From Cololabis saira (Eukaryota > Chordata > Actinopteri > Beloniformes > Belonidae), in assembly GCF_033807715.1 (NCBI RefSeq), contig NC_084601.1:14346690-14410689 (forward strand): a DNA stretch of 64,000 nucleotides, given 5' to 3'. Under the pieces are notes generated by a model. It searched no databases, was not told where the DNA came from, and saw only the letters and a program-made list of their open reading frames with translations. Below are positions 10,201 through 19,437 of this stretch, in pieces. The position numbers were made by a program, and so were the translations under genes. Position 1 is the first letter of the stretch, and each line of letters opens with the position of its first letter.

Positions 10201-13200
10201 AACTGTTTTAAAATGTTAACATTTATCATAACTTGTGTCTTTATTGAACACATCTACTACGCTTTTATTGTACTAAAGGAAAAAGTAAGTGAACCCTTGG
10301 AGTTAATAGCTTGTTCAGCTTCTTTGGGCCCTCTCAGTAGCTCTGGATCCGACCTGCAGAACGCTCAAGCAGGAATCTTTTTATCTATCCTCTTTACACA
10401 TCTGCTTCAGTGCAGATGCAGCTGTTCATACAACACACCGTATGTCTGACATTTTTTGAGGTCATTCCACAGCTTGTCTGTGGGGTTTAGGTCTGGGCCC
10501 TGAGCGGGCCGCTCCAAATGGTGGATTTACTGTGATCAATCGATCATCGGCAGGTTCGAGTGTCTATAGAAGCTGAAGCTTTCACAACCTGCAGGTCTGC
10601 AGTGTTTTGTTGTTTTGGTAACAAGAGAAAAAAAAAACGTCAGAAAAGTAATTGACCACCAGTCAAGGTTAGTCAAGGCAAACAGTTTGGAAGTGAGATT
10701 TGTTCACATGTGGAAAACATTCGAGCCAGCAGGTTGAGCCCGTCATACTCATAGTACCAGATTTCTATAAATCTGCCTTCATTACCGGCAGAAATCATTC
10801 AAACACAACGGACCCCAAACAAGCGCTGGAACACGTGTAAAAGTCAGTCTTAACACAAGAAACGTCATGAACTACAGACACATGTGACCAGTGGCACTGC
10901 AACCACAACAAAAACAACCACTGCTGCTTCTGTTTTTTGTCTTATTTTTTCTTAATTAAACAGTGACACTGATATGATATAATACACAGTGAACCGAGTG
11001 TATAGTTGACTTAATTATAAGACCCCAACCCTGGTAAGTCGACCCAGGTAGCAGATCAGTGTTTTGGCATTCATCCAAGATGTGGACAGAGACCTCACAT
11101 CACTTGTCTTTATCTTTTTTTTTTTTCTTTCATCCTGCCAGTCTTGACCACAATGGACATCGTCATTCAGGAGACCATCCAGTACACCCGACAGAGGAAG
11201 ATCTTCAAGCAGCCCGTCCTTCACCACCAGGCCGTTCACTTCCGGCTGGCTGAGCTTCAGACGGAGGTGGAGCTGCTCCGCTCACTCCTCTACCGAGCCA
11301 TCGGTAGGGTCACGCCATGCACATGAAAATGTTAACTTTCTCTCTTAACATCCCCGAAGTTTATTCTGAGCATTTAGACTCAGAATTAACAGGCTGAGAA
11401 AAAAGATAGCTTTTAAATGTGATTTCCATATCTTGTAGCACCGCTCGGGGAGTATGTTTTTAACTTTGCTAATAACATTTAATTTTGAACTAAGCTGATG
11501 ATTGTCTGTTCTCCCGAGTGAGATAACCGTGCCAAAAACCCAAGGTTAGTGCGATTAGAGCAGGGGTCGGCAACCCGCGGCTCTAGAGCCGCATGCGGCT
11601 CTTTAGCGCTGCCCTAGTGGCTCCCTGGAGCTTTTTCAAAAATGTTTGACCTTTTTTTTCCTTTTTTTCTGTTTTTTCCTTTTTTTTTCTCTTTTTTTTT
11701 CCTTTTTTCCTTTTTCTTCCTTTTTTCCCTTTTTCTCTTTTTTCTTCCTTTTTTCTTTCCTTTTTAATCTCGAAATTTCGACTTTTTTTCGACATTTCGA
11801 CTTTTTTCTCAAGATTGTACTTCAACATTAATCTTGACATTTCGACTTTTTTTTCGAAATTTCGACTTTTTTCTCGACATTTCAACTTTTTTCTGGAAGT
11901 GCATTATGAAAAAAAAATCTTCCCCCAGTTATAACTAATATAGATACATGCAGCATGTGTTGCCTTCATTCTAAGGCTTACCGGTATAAAAGACTTTTTT
12001 TGCGGCTCCAGACATATTTGTTTTTGGTGTTTTTGGTCCAATTCGGCTCTTTCAACATTTTGGGTTGCCGACCCCTGGATTAGAGGAAGGTGTCTTGCAC
12101 CAACTTAGGCTCCTCTCATTTGCTTTTTTGAGCCCCTTTCTCTTTCCTACTCTTTTTTCTGCCCTCCTGCCCATGACTCAAAACTGCAGTCTGCAGGCCT
12201 TTAAGAGCAGTGCATCCATTTTTAAAATGCTCCTCAAGGACAGAGGAGTGAGGAGAGGAAGTTTGGATGTCAGCAAGGATGCACAGGTGTATCCTGTACT
12301 GAGGTGTGACAGGCACGACATGTTTAATAAAAAGTAAATATACTGATTGTTGTAAACACTGTTAATGTTTGAGGAGGATTATAAAAGTCAGCTGGAGGCT
12401 TTAACCATCCAGCAGACAGATGATGCAGCTGCCACACCTCGTATTCAATCAACGCTTGTTTAAAATGACAACGGAGGCAAAACTGTCTCATTTTGTTAAA
12501 ACGCCTGCTGCCTCGACTCTCGTCTCTCGCCTCCTTTTTCAGGTGAGAAACCAAAGTGGAAGAAGGGAATAGAGGACGTATTTGCACAAAGAAGCAAACA
12601 CTGAGGCTGTCTAAATTTAGAGTAGATCCGTGGCAAGAAAACATGTTCAGGGTATTTTTGAAATTATCATTTGAATTTGGATTTTGTGCCAAATACGCCA
12701 TTCGGAGGAGAGAAAAAAGACTTCCAGAAGATTCCCTTTTTAGTTTTGACCATTTTTCTTTTTGGGCTGGGTGGGGAGGGGGTAAATTGAATACATTCAT
12801 ATTATAGCTAGACTCAGTTCAAGTCCAGTTTGTCCATAAATCAAAGCGGTTGCTTGTCACAGGTAGATAAGCTCGCAGCCAGTTGCACAAACGCAGTGAA
12901 TCCGGACATATAATGTTGCTCTCGGGTATATCTCTCCAGCATTGATCAACCGCAACTGAAAAAAGCTTGAATGGTGGGAAAAACGGTGAAAGGCCGCTTG
13001 CCGGCGGACACTCTGAAGCTGAAGCATGGTTTTATTATCATCCTCATTCACACTCTCACCTGCTTTTGTCTATAATTCAGTTTGTTTTTTCTTTCCCTGC
13101 AGGACTGTACATTAAAGGGAATGATGTCACCATGATGGCGTCCATGGCCAAGTTAAAGGCGGGGCGCCTGGCTAGAGAACTTAGCGATGCCTGTCTCCAG

Positions 13201-13822
13201 TACTGGGGAGGAATGGGCTTCACCAGTGAAGTGCTGGTTAGCAGGTTTTACAGGTGAGACGAGAGGTTTCTCTCGAAGGCTTCACTTATAAATATACTTT
13301 TTGAAATGTAAAATAAAGTGTATCGCAACAGATGGGATTAGAAGAGATTCGAACCAGTCACGTGGGGCCATTTGTGCAGACTGTGATCTTCTGCACTCCT
13401 CTAGTCTCATCCAAAAAACACCACATATAATCTAACCAGAAAGCCCTCATTAACATCCTTTTATAGTTTTAGCTGAAAGTCATGCCGCTTTAAGGCTGCA
13501 GTGTTTCCATGACGACACATTAACCTCTTCAAATGCAAGAGTTGGATTTGTGCTTGTGATTATTTTCTACTTGGAAGTTTGGGTCCCAGTGTTTTTTAAT
13601 TATTTTTGCACTGTGCTGACATCTAGTGATGCAGTAAATAATGACATAACAGCAGCATTGATCAGATGCAGCTTCTTTTCAGATGGTTGATCATTTTTCT
13701 AAGCTTTTTTCGTTTGTTTTTTTGGTGGCAGGGATTCCAGATTAATCTCCATTGGTGGAGGAGCTGATGAAGTCATGCTGGGAATCATCTGCAAGTACAT
13801 GGACATCCTACCCAAGAGCTAA
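7126..13822 (+). CDS. Acyl-CoA dehydrogenase family member, seven 3' coding exons (5' end missing)
   Basis: Seven GT-AG exons (7126-7255, 8389-8495, 9462-9629, 9708-9881, 11142-11303, 13103-13253, 13732-13822) join in phase to 326 codons plus TAA. The protein is a mitochondrial-type flavoprotein dehydrogenase that would oxidise an acyl-CoA at C2-C3 using FAD. Seen: 'EYGGLG' start of the window part, signature 1 '[12 protein letters not shown]', the FAD-contacting 'GGKMWTTNG', 'RQRKIF' of the C-terminal helical domain, and signature 2 'QYWGGMGF..E....R'. The usual 'YEGT' catalytic Glu near the C-terminus is replaced by 'GGGADE'; 'FQEERL' carries a Glu where isovaleryl- and long-chain dehydrogenases have theirs (inference). 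Family members are about 400-430 residues, so roughly 80-100 N-terminal residues are missing. The closest named type I can suggest is the 'probable acyl-CoA dehydrogenase 6' group. Substrate unknown. Convergent with bet1. Confidence 0.95.
7256..8388 (+). other. Acyl-CoA dehydrogenase intron
   Basis: No repeat ends or coding segments are recognised. It holds a C-rich run (about 7300) and ends in 'TTCGTGCAG'. Confidence 0.8.
8389..8495 (+). CDS. Acyl-CoA dehydrogenase exon with signature 1
   Basis: It encodes [10 protein letters not shown] through [12 protein letters not shown], the first PROSITE-type acyl-CoA dehydrogenase signature. The acceptor is GTGCAG and the donor A|GTACGT. Confidence 0.95.
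8656..9301. mobile_element. Non-autonomous hAT-like element with 8-bp duplications, intronic
   Basis: The termini TAGGGCTGGGCGATAT and (inverted) TAGGGCTGGGCGATAT match over 16 bases, at 8664 and 9293. Exact CTTGTAGT duplications lie at 8656-8663 and 9294-9301. Because the flanks also extend the match, the duplication could be placed one or two bases either way. The interior (630 bp) is AT-rich, has repeated TATATCGAT-type motifs near both ends, and has no transposase. It lies inside an intron of the acyl-CoA dehydrogenase. Confidence 0.88.
9462..9629 (+). CDS. Acyl-CoA dehydrogenase exon with GGKMWTTNG
   Basis: The acceptor is TCCAG and the donor G|GTAGGA. It encodes the beta-domain stretch with '[13 protein letters not shown]' (the flavin-binding W-[ST]-T-N-G region) and ends at 'CLPMKLP'. 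Confidence 0.95.
9708..9881 (+). CDS. Acyl-CoA dehydrogenase exon with [12 protein letters not shown] and FQEERL
   Basis: The acceptor is AACAG and the donor G|GTGAGT. It encodes '[20 protein letters not shown]', the end of the beta domain, then '[10 protein letters not shown]' and 'FQEERL'. The second Glu of FQEERL sits at the position that serves as base in isovaleryl-CoA and long-chain dehydrogenases. Confidence 0.95.
10170..10540 (-). mobile_element. Tc1/mariner relic, intronic
   Basis: The plus-strand text 'AAGTGAACCCTTGGA' followed by 'GACCTGCAGAACG', 'CCTCTTTACACA' and 'GAGGTCATTCCACAGC' matches in order the antisense of widespread fish Tc1-like elements. 'GAGGTCATTCCACAGC' reads on the minus strand as the 'LW.DLK' part of the C-terminal transposase block. 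There is no intact ORF and the termini are lost. Confidence 0.6.
10541..11141 (+). other. Acyl-CoA dehydrogenase intron remainder
   Basis: No repeat ends are recognised. It ends in a long T-rich tract and 'GCCAG'. Confidence 0.75.
11142..11303 (+). CDS. Acyl-CoA dehydrogenase exon, C-terminal helical domain
   Basis: It encodes '[20 protein letters not shown]', the conserved Y-x-x-x-R-x-x-F helix that contributes to FAD binding and tetramer contacts in this family. The acceptor is GCCAG and the donor G|GTAGGG. Confidence 0.95.
11553..12085. mobile_element. Non-autonomous hAT element with exact 8-bp duplications, intronic
   Basis: The termini CAGGGGTCGGCAACCC (11561) and CAGGGGTCGGCAACCC (inverted, ending 12077) are identical over 16 bases. 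They are flanked by exact GATTAGAG duplications at 11553-11560 and 12078-12085. The 517-bp interior has a 'GCGGCTCTAGAGCCGCATGCGGCTC' type start (11576 on) and a long polypyrimidine tract with repeated TTTCGACTT units. No transposase. It is in an acyl-CoA dehydrogenase intron. Confidence 0.93.
11641..11895. repeat. Polypyrimidine tract with TTTCGACTT units inside hAT element
   Basis: About 130 bases of almost pure T/C are followed by several copies of 'TTTCGAC(T)n' alternating with 'CGACATTTCG'. The minus-strand lysine-rich open frame across it is an artefact of composition. Confidence 0.85.
12086..13102 (+). other. Acyl-CoA dehydrogenase intron remainder
   Basis: No repeat termini or conserved coding segment are recognised. 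The 158-codon minus-strand frame (12324-12800) has no motif. It ends with a C/T-rich tract and CTGCAG. Confidence 0.7.
13103..13253 (+). CDS. Acyl-CoA dehydrogenase exon with signature 2
   Basis: It encodes '[20 protein letters not shown]' and '[11 protein letters not shown]', the second family signature. The acceptor is CTGCAG and the donor AG|GTGAGA. Confidence 0.95.
13732..13822 (+). CDS. Acyl-CoA dehydrogenase last exon
   Basis: The acceptor is GGCAG. It encodes '[20 protein letters not shown]', then 'KYMDILPKS' and TAA at 13820-13822. The 'GGGADEVM' segment stands where medium- and short-chain family members have 'YEGT'. Confidence 0.95.
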
Positions 13823-14064
13823 TGTTATTGCAGGCCTTTAGCTACGACTGCCAATCTGACCTTAGTAACCAAGCAGAGTTAAAAGTCTGTCACCAAAGTG
13901 CAATTTTTGTGTTTTAACATTTTGCTGTTAGATAAACGCACTTTGCACTTAACTCATTTCAGAAGTTGAGTTTGTTTTTCTGTCAATTAGTCTGAATTGT
14001 AATAATTCTAGCCCATCTAATGGTTGTAAATGGAAAACACATGGGTCAATTCTGATCATAAAGT

Positions 14065-14070
14065 TTTATT
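14065..14070 (-). terminator. bet1: Candidate bet1 polyadenylation signal
   Basis: AATAAA on the minus strand, about 1.2 kb past the bet1 stop and the first canonical AATAAA I find in that direction. Confidence 0.4.
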
Positions 14071-14242
14071 TACATTAATAACATTTTTACAAAGATTAAA
14101 CAATATACTGGGCTAATGTTTGCACTTGAGTTGGTGCGTGTGCATCGAGAAGAAAAAAACAGTCAGTCATGACATTGAAATGAACCTAACAAATGTACAT
14201 TTTAGTGATTTGTAAATTTCTAACAATTCAATAATGAAATTG

Positions 14243-14248
14243 AATAAA
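14243..14248 (+). terminator. Candidate acyl-CoA dehydrogenase polyadenylation signal
   Basis: AATAAA about 420 bases after the stop codon. An ATTAAA variant is nearer, at 14095-14100. Confidence 0.4.
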
Positions 14249-15294
14249 GCCATATTTTACCACTTAAGTAACTTGTCTAATTTTTGATGCTGATGATTTT
14301 TAATGCAGTTTACAGAAATTACATCTATTTTAAACCCAAAGAAGTAGAAAATGAATGACCGCTTGTTTTCTTTTTCTGGACAGTGACTGAAACAGACAAC
14401 ACTACTACCTTGGAGGACACGATATTTCAGAGTGAATAACTGGGGCTTAGTTAACTATGAAAGAGGAGCTCAGCATTAGAAAAGGTGTGTGCATAAAAGT
14501 CATTTAGGACATATAATTATTATGTTCTCCACGCAGTTAAGTCCCGTCTCAGTTTTTCCATTCTGAGTTACAAAATATAGAAATTACTTCAGGCGTTTCA
14601 AAGTGCTTGGGGGTCGAGAGCTCAAAATGTCCTGGATCCATGGCCCCTTGGACTATGTCACAACTTTAATACATCTTTTTAGGTGTTTTGGTGTTGTTCA
14701 CAGTTAACTGCCTTGTTATCCATTTTTAGGAGTTTGGCTCTGCCAAACAAACCAGGTCGAGCCCAGCGATGTGTCCCTTCGTTGCACAGAATCCTGCCTA
14801 TAGCCGCTCAGTCCTGAACACAAACGCCCTGGACTGTGTGCTCATATCTTTATAAAACTTGAAATACTTACAATGTACTGAACAATAAACTAAAAGTTCA
14901 CAGGACAGGAGGGAAAAAAAAGGAAAATAATGACAGTGGGATCTTTCTCCATTGTTCATTAAATCTAGCATGTTCTCTGTATTTCAGGCGATCCGTTCAT
15001 AAAGCAAATACAAACACTGATGCTGCTTCAGGTATTTAAACTGAATACAGGATGTTTTCGCATATCATCTTAGACCTTTCCATCTCACTTTACCAGTTTT
15101 ACTTATTCAGATTACAATAAACACAATTTTTTCTGGATCATTTTTCTACTCAAATTGGTATCATTGTGGGTAAAACTTCAGAGACTTGAGCACATAAAGC
15201 CAAGTCATTTAATAAAAATTGCCTGTCTTTCTTGATCATCCTCACTTCCTGAAGATGTGGAACTAGAGGGGCCACCTCCAAAACGCTGTTCTCA

Positions 15295-15450
15295 TCACCT
15301 CAACTTGAGGAACCAATACAGGACAAAAAAGACAAACAAGCAGAAGAGCAGCATGTAGCACAGGAGTTTGGTCTGACTGCCTCTGGACAGCCGCTTGACT
15401 CTGCCGATGGTGGCTCCGAGCAGTCCGCCCGTCGAGTCAAAGTCTGTGTC
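15295..15450 (-). CDS. bet1: bet1 exon 4 (C-terminal SNARE part and membrane anchor)
   Basis: The acceptor on the minus strand is CACTGCAG at 15458-15451. It encodes DTDFDSTGG through the transmembrane segment to KLR and the TGA at 15297-15295. Confidence 0.97.
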   Translation of the reverse strand, partial: DTDFDSTGGLLGATIGRVKRLSRGSQTKLLCYMLLFCLFVFFVLYWFLKLR

Positions 15451-18296
15451 CTGCAGTGGAGAAAATGGAATTAGAAAGGCCAGCTGGCAGACCCCTGGAA
15501 ATACTTAAACAGTTGCAATGGTACATTTGCAGTAGAATATGTAATATATACACTCGGCCCTCCGAAAAAAGACATTTTTAAAGAGAGATACAGTATAAGA
15601 AGATATCCAGAGATATTATGCATCTGAATGAAGCAGACTAAAAGTACCATAAGGTGGAGGCTCTGATGGAAAAAGCCTGGTCTCCCTTTGACAGAAACCT
15701 TGTTCTAGGGACAGGTAAATGGGCACTATCTGTGGACCTCAGTGATCATGAGGACACACCAGGTCAACAGGTCTGAGATGCAAGTAAGGGCGAGGCCATA
15801 ATGCTTTAAATGTGATTAGTAAGATTTTGAAATCAATGCAAACTAACAGGAATCTAGTGAAGGGACACAAGTAAATGAGAGATGTGCTAATACTTTTCAA
15901 AACCAGTAATAAGTCCTTCTATTGCTTTTTGAATTATTTGGAGGGAACCCTGACCGTTGCCAGAGTACAATTACAGTTTTTCACAATTGTTTAAACACAT
16001 TTATTGGAACATCAGACACAATGTGCACAACCTGAAACTCATGTTTCAGGTGGCTGAACCAATCCTGCTGAACTCCAAGCACATTTACTGCTCTAGACTC
16101 AAATTCCCATTCCATACCACACATTTCTCACAACACTACACACAATTCCCAATATCCTGCACACTCTTCCTGAATTCCCTCTCTTGCTGTTCACACAGAA
16201 CACACAGTCAATCACATTTCTAAACTCCAAAGGCTGTGCAATATGCAATCAGCAATATGCCATAAAAGGGACACAGGTGAGCTCCTGGTTTGTTTGGAGA
16301 ACATGTGGCGATGTCACTGCTGAGGCCAGGGAGAACATCGCCTGCGACGTGGATGAGGTCCTGTGGCCAGGCAGGGATGAAAGGCAGGATACAGCCTAAT
16401 ACTTTTGTTTTGTTTCTATTTTCTGTCAAGTTTTCATCCACAGCTTGCTGTGATGTCCAGTGGACTGCACATTTTGAGTCCAAATACTGTAAAATATTAT
16501 TTGTTGTTACAGTAAAGAATTATGTGTTGTTTTCTATTTGAGTAGCCTATACATATGAATACTATATGGTGATATATTCCATCCAACAGCTGAAGGTGTA
16601 ACACTGAGACATTCATATAGTGTTTTCCATTCATACTATAGTGTCTTCCATTCTGCACATCAGTGTTCAGTGGGTGCTTAGAAATGTCTACTCAAATGAT
16701 GTATGTGTTTGGCATTTGAGAAGGAAATACCATTTAGTGAAGAGTTAACACTGTTTTGAAGGTAGAGTGTGCTTTTGCAAGAGAAGTGTAGGATTTTGCA
16801 TTTTGTGTGTGAGTTTTGTAATTTGTGTTTAGAGTTTTGAGAAAGTGAGGTAGTCTATCAGGAAATGTGTGAAATGAGTACTGTAATTACAGTAGTCAAG
16901 GTGAGAGTAAACAATTCAGGATTTCATGTCTGGGAGACAAGTTATGAGATTTGCAAGACTGCTGGGATCTGTGTGTTTTATTGACAAGTACAGCTGAGTG
17001 TCATCAAAAACATAAAAATAGGAATTTACATTATGGTCATGAATATGGTCTAGAGCAGTGTCTCCCAACCTGGGGTCCGGGCCCCCCCTGAGGGGGTGTC
17101 AGAGATCTCTGGGGGGGGCGCGAAACTTTGTCTGCTTTGAAATTATGCAGTTGAAAAAATTATATTAGCGAATGAGTCATTCATAAGACATTGTTAGGAA
17201 TAATTTATGAATGTCTTGAATATTTTTTGTGTTTTTTATACACTGGTGACAAACACAGGAAATGATTTCATTCCTTATTATTATTATTATATCATTACTC
17301 AACATTTAATCTACTCCAACAGGTTGTTAAAGGAAAAATGTTAAAAAGCGTTGGTCTCATATTAAAAGAGACATTTTTCAGAAATATTTTTATGTCCTTT
17401 TGTGTGTATTTTATACATTGGAGAAAAACAAAGCCATATGTATACAGAGTAAACCAAAGAGAAATGTATAAAAAACATAATTAATGTTCATTTTTTCAAT
17501 TAAAGACTATTTTGGTGCTAGTACGTATACGGGTCGGGGGGCCTGGCTGGTCTTAGACACAAGTAGGGGGGAAACATGGAAAAAAGGTTGAGGACCACTG
17601 ATTTAGAGGAAGCATTTAAATAGTAAACAAAGGGGGGCAAGTAGTGAAGCCTGCACTACACAAACTACTGAGCCACAGGAGGCAAAATGAAAGCAAAAGA
17701 AAGAAAGTGACACTCACCATATCCTCTAAAATTTTGTTTTGGTATTTGACTTCAGTTCCAATGTCAATGGACAGCTGTGAATATCAAATAACAAATTATA
17801 TGCAATGTATGAAAAGAAACTCCTAAATATATTATAGAAATACAGTCATGAGAATGAATGAACAGCTTTAATTACATATCAGACATCTCTACAACCCAAA
17901 ACACAGACAACTCAGACAATGTTAGAACTTTAATATGCATCTTCTGGCAACAAATCCAGTAGATTTTAATAGTTACTTACACTTTTCAAGGCGTTAACTT
18001 TAGCTTTCAGTCCTTCCTGTAGGTGCTCGTTTTCCTCTTCATAAACGCTGTATCCACTCGCTACATAATTTCCAGGCCCTCCTTCACCTGTACAGACCGA
18101 AAGTGACAGTTAATGAGCTTCTCTCCTCAAATTTGTTGTCCTGTTACGTTTGAAATCAAACCCAGAAGAGTTGTATTGATCTGATCCTGTTATCCACACG
18201 CGTGCTAACAACACAGCTAACAGCCTGTAAAGGCTCGCCAGGGACTTATAAATCACACTTTAAGTGAGTTTTCTTACCTAAACCGGCGCGCCTCAT
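15295..18296 (-). CDS. bet1: BET1 Golgi vesicular membrane trafficking SNARE
   Basis: Four GT-AG coding exons on the minus strand (18278-18296, 17981-18087, 17718-17774, 15295-15450) join in phase to 112 codons plus TGA. It is a Qc-type SNARE for ER-to-Golgi vesicle fusion, tail-anchored in ER/Golgi membranes. Seen: start 'MRRAGLGEG', glycine/tyrosine-rich N-terminus, a SNARE coiled coil from about residue 25 to 85 with 'LKSLSIDIG', the central-layer Gln in 'VKYQNKIL', '[10 protein letters not shown]', then '[16 protein letters not shown]' leading into a single C-terminal hydrophobic anchor and a short 'KLR' end. Mammalian BET1 is 118 residues, so it is complete and slightly shorter at the N-terminus. 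The start is chosen from the conserved MRRAGLG context. Intron 3 (2.3 kb) carries two transposon insertions. Confidence 0.97.
15966..16894 (+). mobile_element. IS630/Tc1-like transposon deletion derivative, in bet1 intron 3
   Basis: Both ends lie at TA dinucleotides (15966-15967, 16893-16894). The left end CAATTACAGTTTTTCACA resembles the inverted right end CTGTAATTACAGT...TTTCACACA. Plus-strand 16300-16390 encodes '[20 protein letters not shown]', close to the conserved C-terminal 'CDVDE.LWP' block of fish IS630-like transposases. The rest of the transposase is missing, so this is a non-autonomous internal deletion product. It is in bet1 intron 3, opposite in orientation to the gene. The left end lacks two bases of the presumed terminus. 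Confidence 0.65.
17048..17608. mobile_element. Non-autonomous hAT element, in bet1 intron 3
   Basis: The left end is CAGTGTCTCCCAACCTGGGG (17056) and the inverted right end CAGTGGTCCTCAACCTTTTT (ending 17600). These are typical hAT CAGNG...CNNAACC termini. The flanks GTCTAGAG (17048-17055) and ATTTAGAG (17601-17608) agree at 6 of 8, an eroded target duplication. 545 bp; no transposase. Confidence 0.75.
17718..17774 (-). CDS. bet1: bet1 exon 3
   Basis: A 57-bp exon, acceptor TCACAG, donor ATG|GTGAGT. It encodes [19 protein letters not shown], with the SNARE central-layer Gln. Confidence 0.96.
17981..18087 (-). CDS. bet1: bet1 exon 2
   Basis: A 107-bp exon, acceptor TACAG, donor AGT|GTAAGT. 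It encodes [16 protein letters not shown] through KVNALKS. Confidence 0.96.
18278..18296 (-). CDS. bet1: bet1 exon 1 (coding part)
   Basis: ATG at 18296-18294. It encodes MRRAGL plus the first base of the next Gly codon, with donor G|GTAAGA. Confidence 0.95.
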
Positions 18297-18470
18297 CTTG
18301 ACCCACTGAAGATGTTATCGTAAATGTATTCGTGTTGAGAAAGAAAGCAATAAAACCCGGAGATTGGAGGAATAGTTGTCTTAACTGTGGACGCAACAAA
18401 CGCCACGACATCATACGGCGGCCGCGGAGGACAATTCAGGCGAAGCGCGAAGCTAGAGTGTTGTTTTTAT
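18297..18470 (-). promoter_or_regulatory. bet1: bet1 5' UTR / CpG-rich promoter region
   Basis: CpG density rises sharply just upstream of the start codon: 18385-18455 holds about ten CpGs, including a GCGGCCGCGG run, against a CpG-poor background. This fits a TATA-less housekeeping promoter. The transcription start cannot be placed by eye. Confidence 0.5.
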
Positions 18471-18835
18471 GTTGCTGCACAATAACAACTTCTGTCCAAC
18501 ATGCGACAATTCAGGGTACACTTTCTTTTCAATGGCATGAAAAACGCAAACTTTAGACGTGATGTTACACATTAAAACACAATTAAGCGACAATTCTTTT
18601 AGAGATTCTGTTCTCATATTTCCACATTACCAGAATCAGAATCATGTTTATTTGGCCAAGTCAGGTCAAACAAGACAGGGAATTTGACTCGGTTATTTCG
18701 CTCACTGTACAGTAAATAGACAAATGACAGCTCTTATTAACATATACATAATTTAAAAAAAGTGAAAGGTGCAGCAGTATGAGGTAGACATGGTTATTGA
18801 AAGGTGCATTGTAACAGCATATGATGTGTTTGTTG

Positions 18836-18837
<2 letters not shown>

Positions 18838-18879
<42 letters not shown>

Positions 18880-18910
18880 ACTATTAATATTATTAATTAT
18901 TATTATTATT
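18838..18910. repeat. (TTA)n microsatellite
   Basis: About 70 bases of TTA units with a few substitutions (ATACTATTAATATTATTAA), inside the LINE 3' UTR. Confidence 0.9.
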
Positions 18911-19269
18911 GCACAGTGATTGATTACTATGACTATGAGTGATGAGAGTTCATCAGAGCAACAGCTTGGGGGAAGAAACTGTCTCTGAGTCTGGAGGTTT
19001 TGGCGTACAGTGCTCTGTAGAGTTCAAACAGACTGTGTCCTGGGTGTGAGGGGTCTGCAGAGATGATACCTGCCCGTTTCCTGGTCCTGGACCGGTACAG
19101 GTCCTGGATAGATGGGAGGTTAGTCCCAGTTATCCTCTCTGCAGACCTGGTTGTCCGTTACAGTCTGTGCCTGTCTAGTTTGGTGGCCGATCCGAACCAG
19201 ACAGTGATGGAAGTGCAGAGAACAGACTGGATGACGGCAGAGTAGAAGGTGGTCAGCAGCTGCTGTGGC

Positions 19270-19307
19270 AGGTTAAACTTCCTGAGCTGAAGCAGGAAGT
19301 TTAACCT
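19270..19307. repeat. 15-bp perfect inverted repeat within LINE coding region
   Basis: AGGTTAAACTTCCTG (19270-19284) and CAGGAAGTTTAACCT (19293-19307) with an 8-base spacer. It lies in the codons for 'RLNFLLQLRKFNL', whose back-to-back similar motifs explain it. Confidence 0.85.
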
Positions 19308-19437
19308 CTGCTGAGCTTCTTCCAGACAGAGTTAATGTGGGTGGTCCACTTCAAGGCCCGAGAGATTGTGGATCCCAGGAACCTGAAGGAGTCTGTGGTG
19401 GAGACAGTGCTGTTGAGGATGGTGAGGGGGGGAGTGG

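Larger units (their letters stand above)
13823..15294. other. Convergent 3' UTR interval between the two genes
   Basis: The acyl-CoA dehydrogenase stop is at 13822 and the bet1 stop at 15295. On the plus strand ATTAAA lies at 14095-14100 and AATAAA at 14243-14248. On the minus strand AATAAA lies at 14070-14065. If the distal signals are used, the two transcripts overlap by about 200 bp (inference). Confidence 0.55.
18631..19437 (-). mobile_element. L2-like LINE 3' end (RT C-terminus plus 3' tail)
   Basis: Read on the minus strand, 19437-18955 gives an almost continuous polymerase C-terminus: 'LNSTVSTTDSFRFLGSTISR', 'WTTHINSVWKKAQQRLNFL', 'FYSAVIQSVL', 'DPSHPGHSLFELY'. These are typical of the region following YADD in fish L2/Maui-type elements. 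The 3' UTR contains a TTA microsatellite and ends in the CTGATTCTGG tail at 18631. 5'-truncated and inactive. Confidence 0.78.

Noticed and set aside
11583..11885. Lysine/glutamate-rich 100-codon minus-strand frame
   Set aside because: It is the complement of a polypyrimidine tract inside a transposon; composition alone makes it open.
13320..13400. 'GATTCGAACC' resembling a tRNA or SINE B-box
   Set aside because: No matching A-box at the right distance and no cloverleaf can be drawn.
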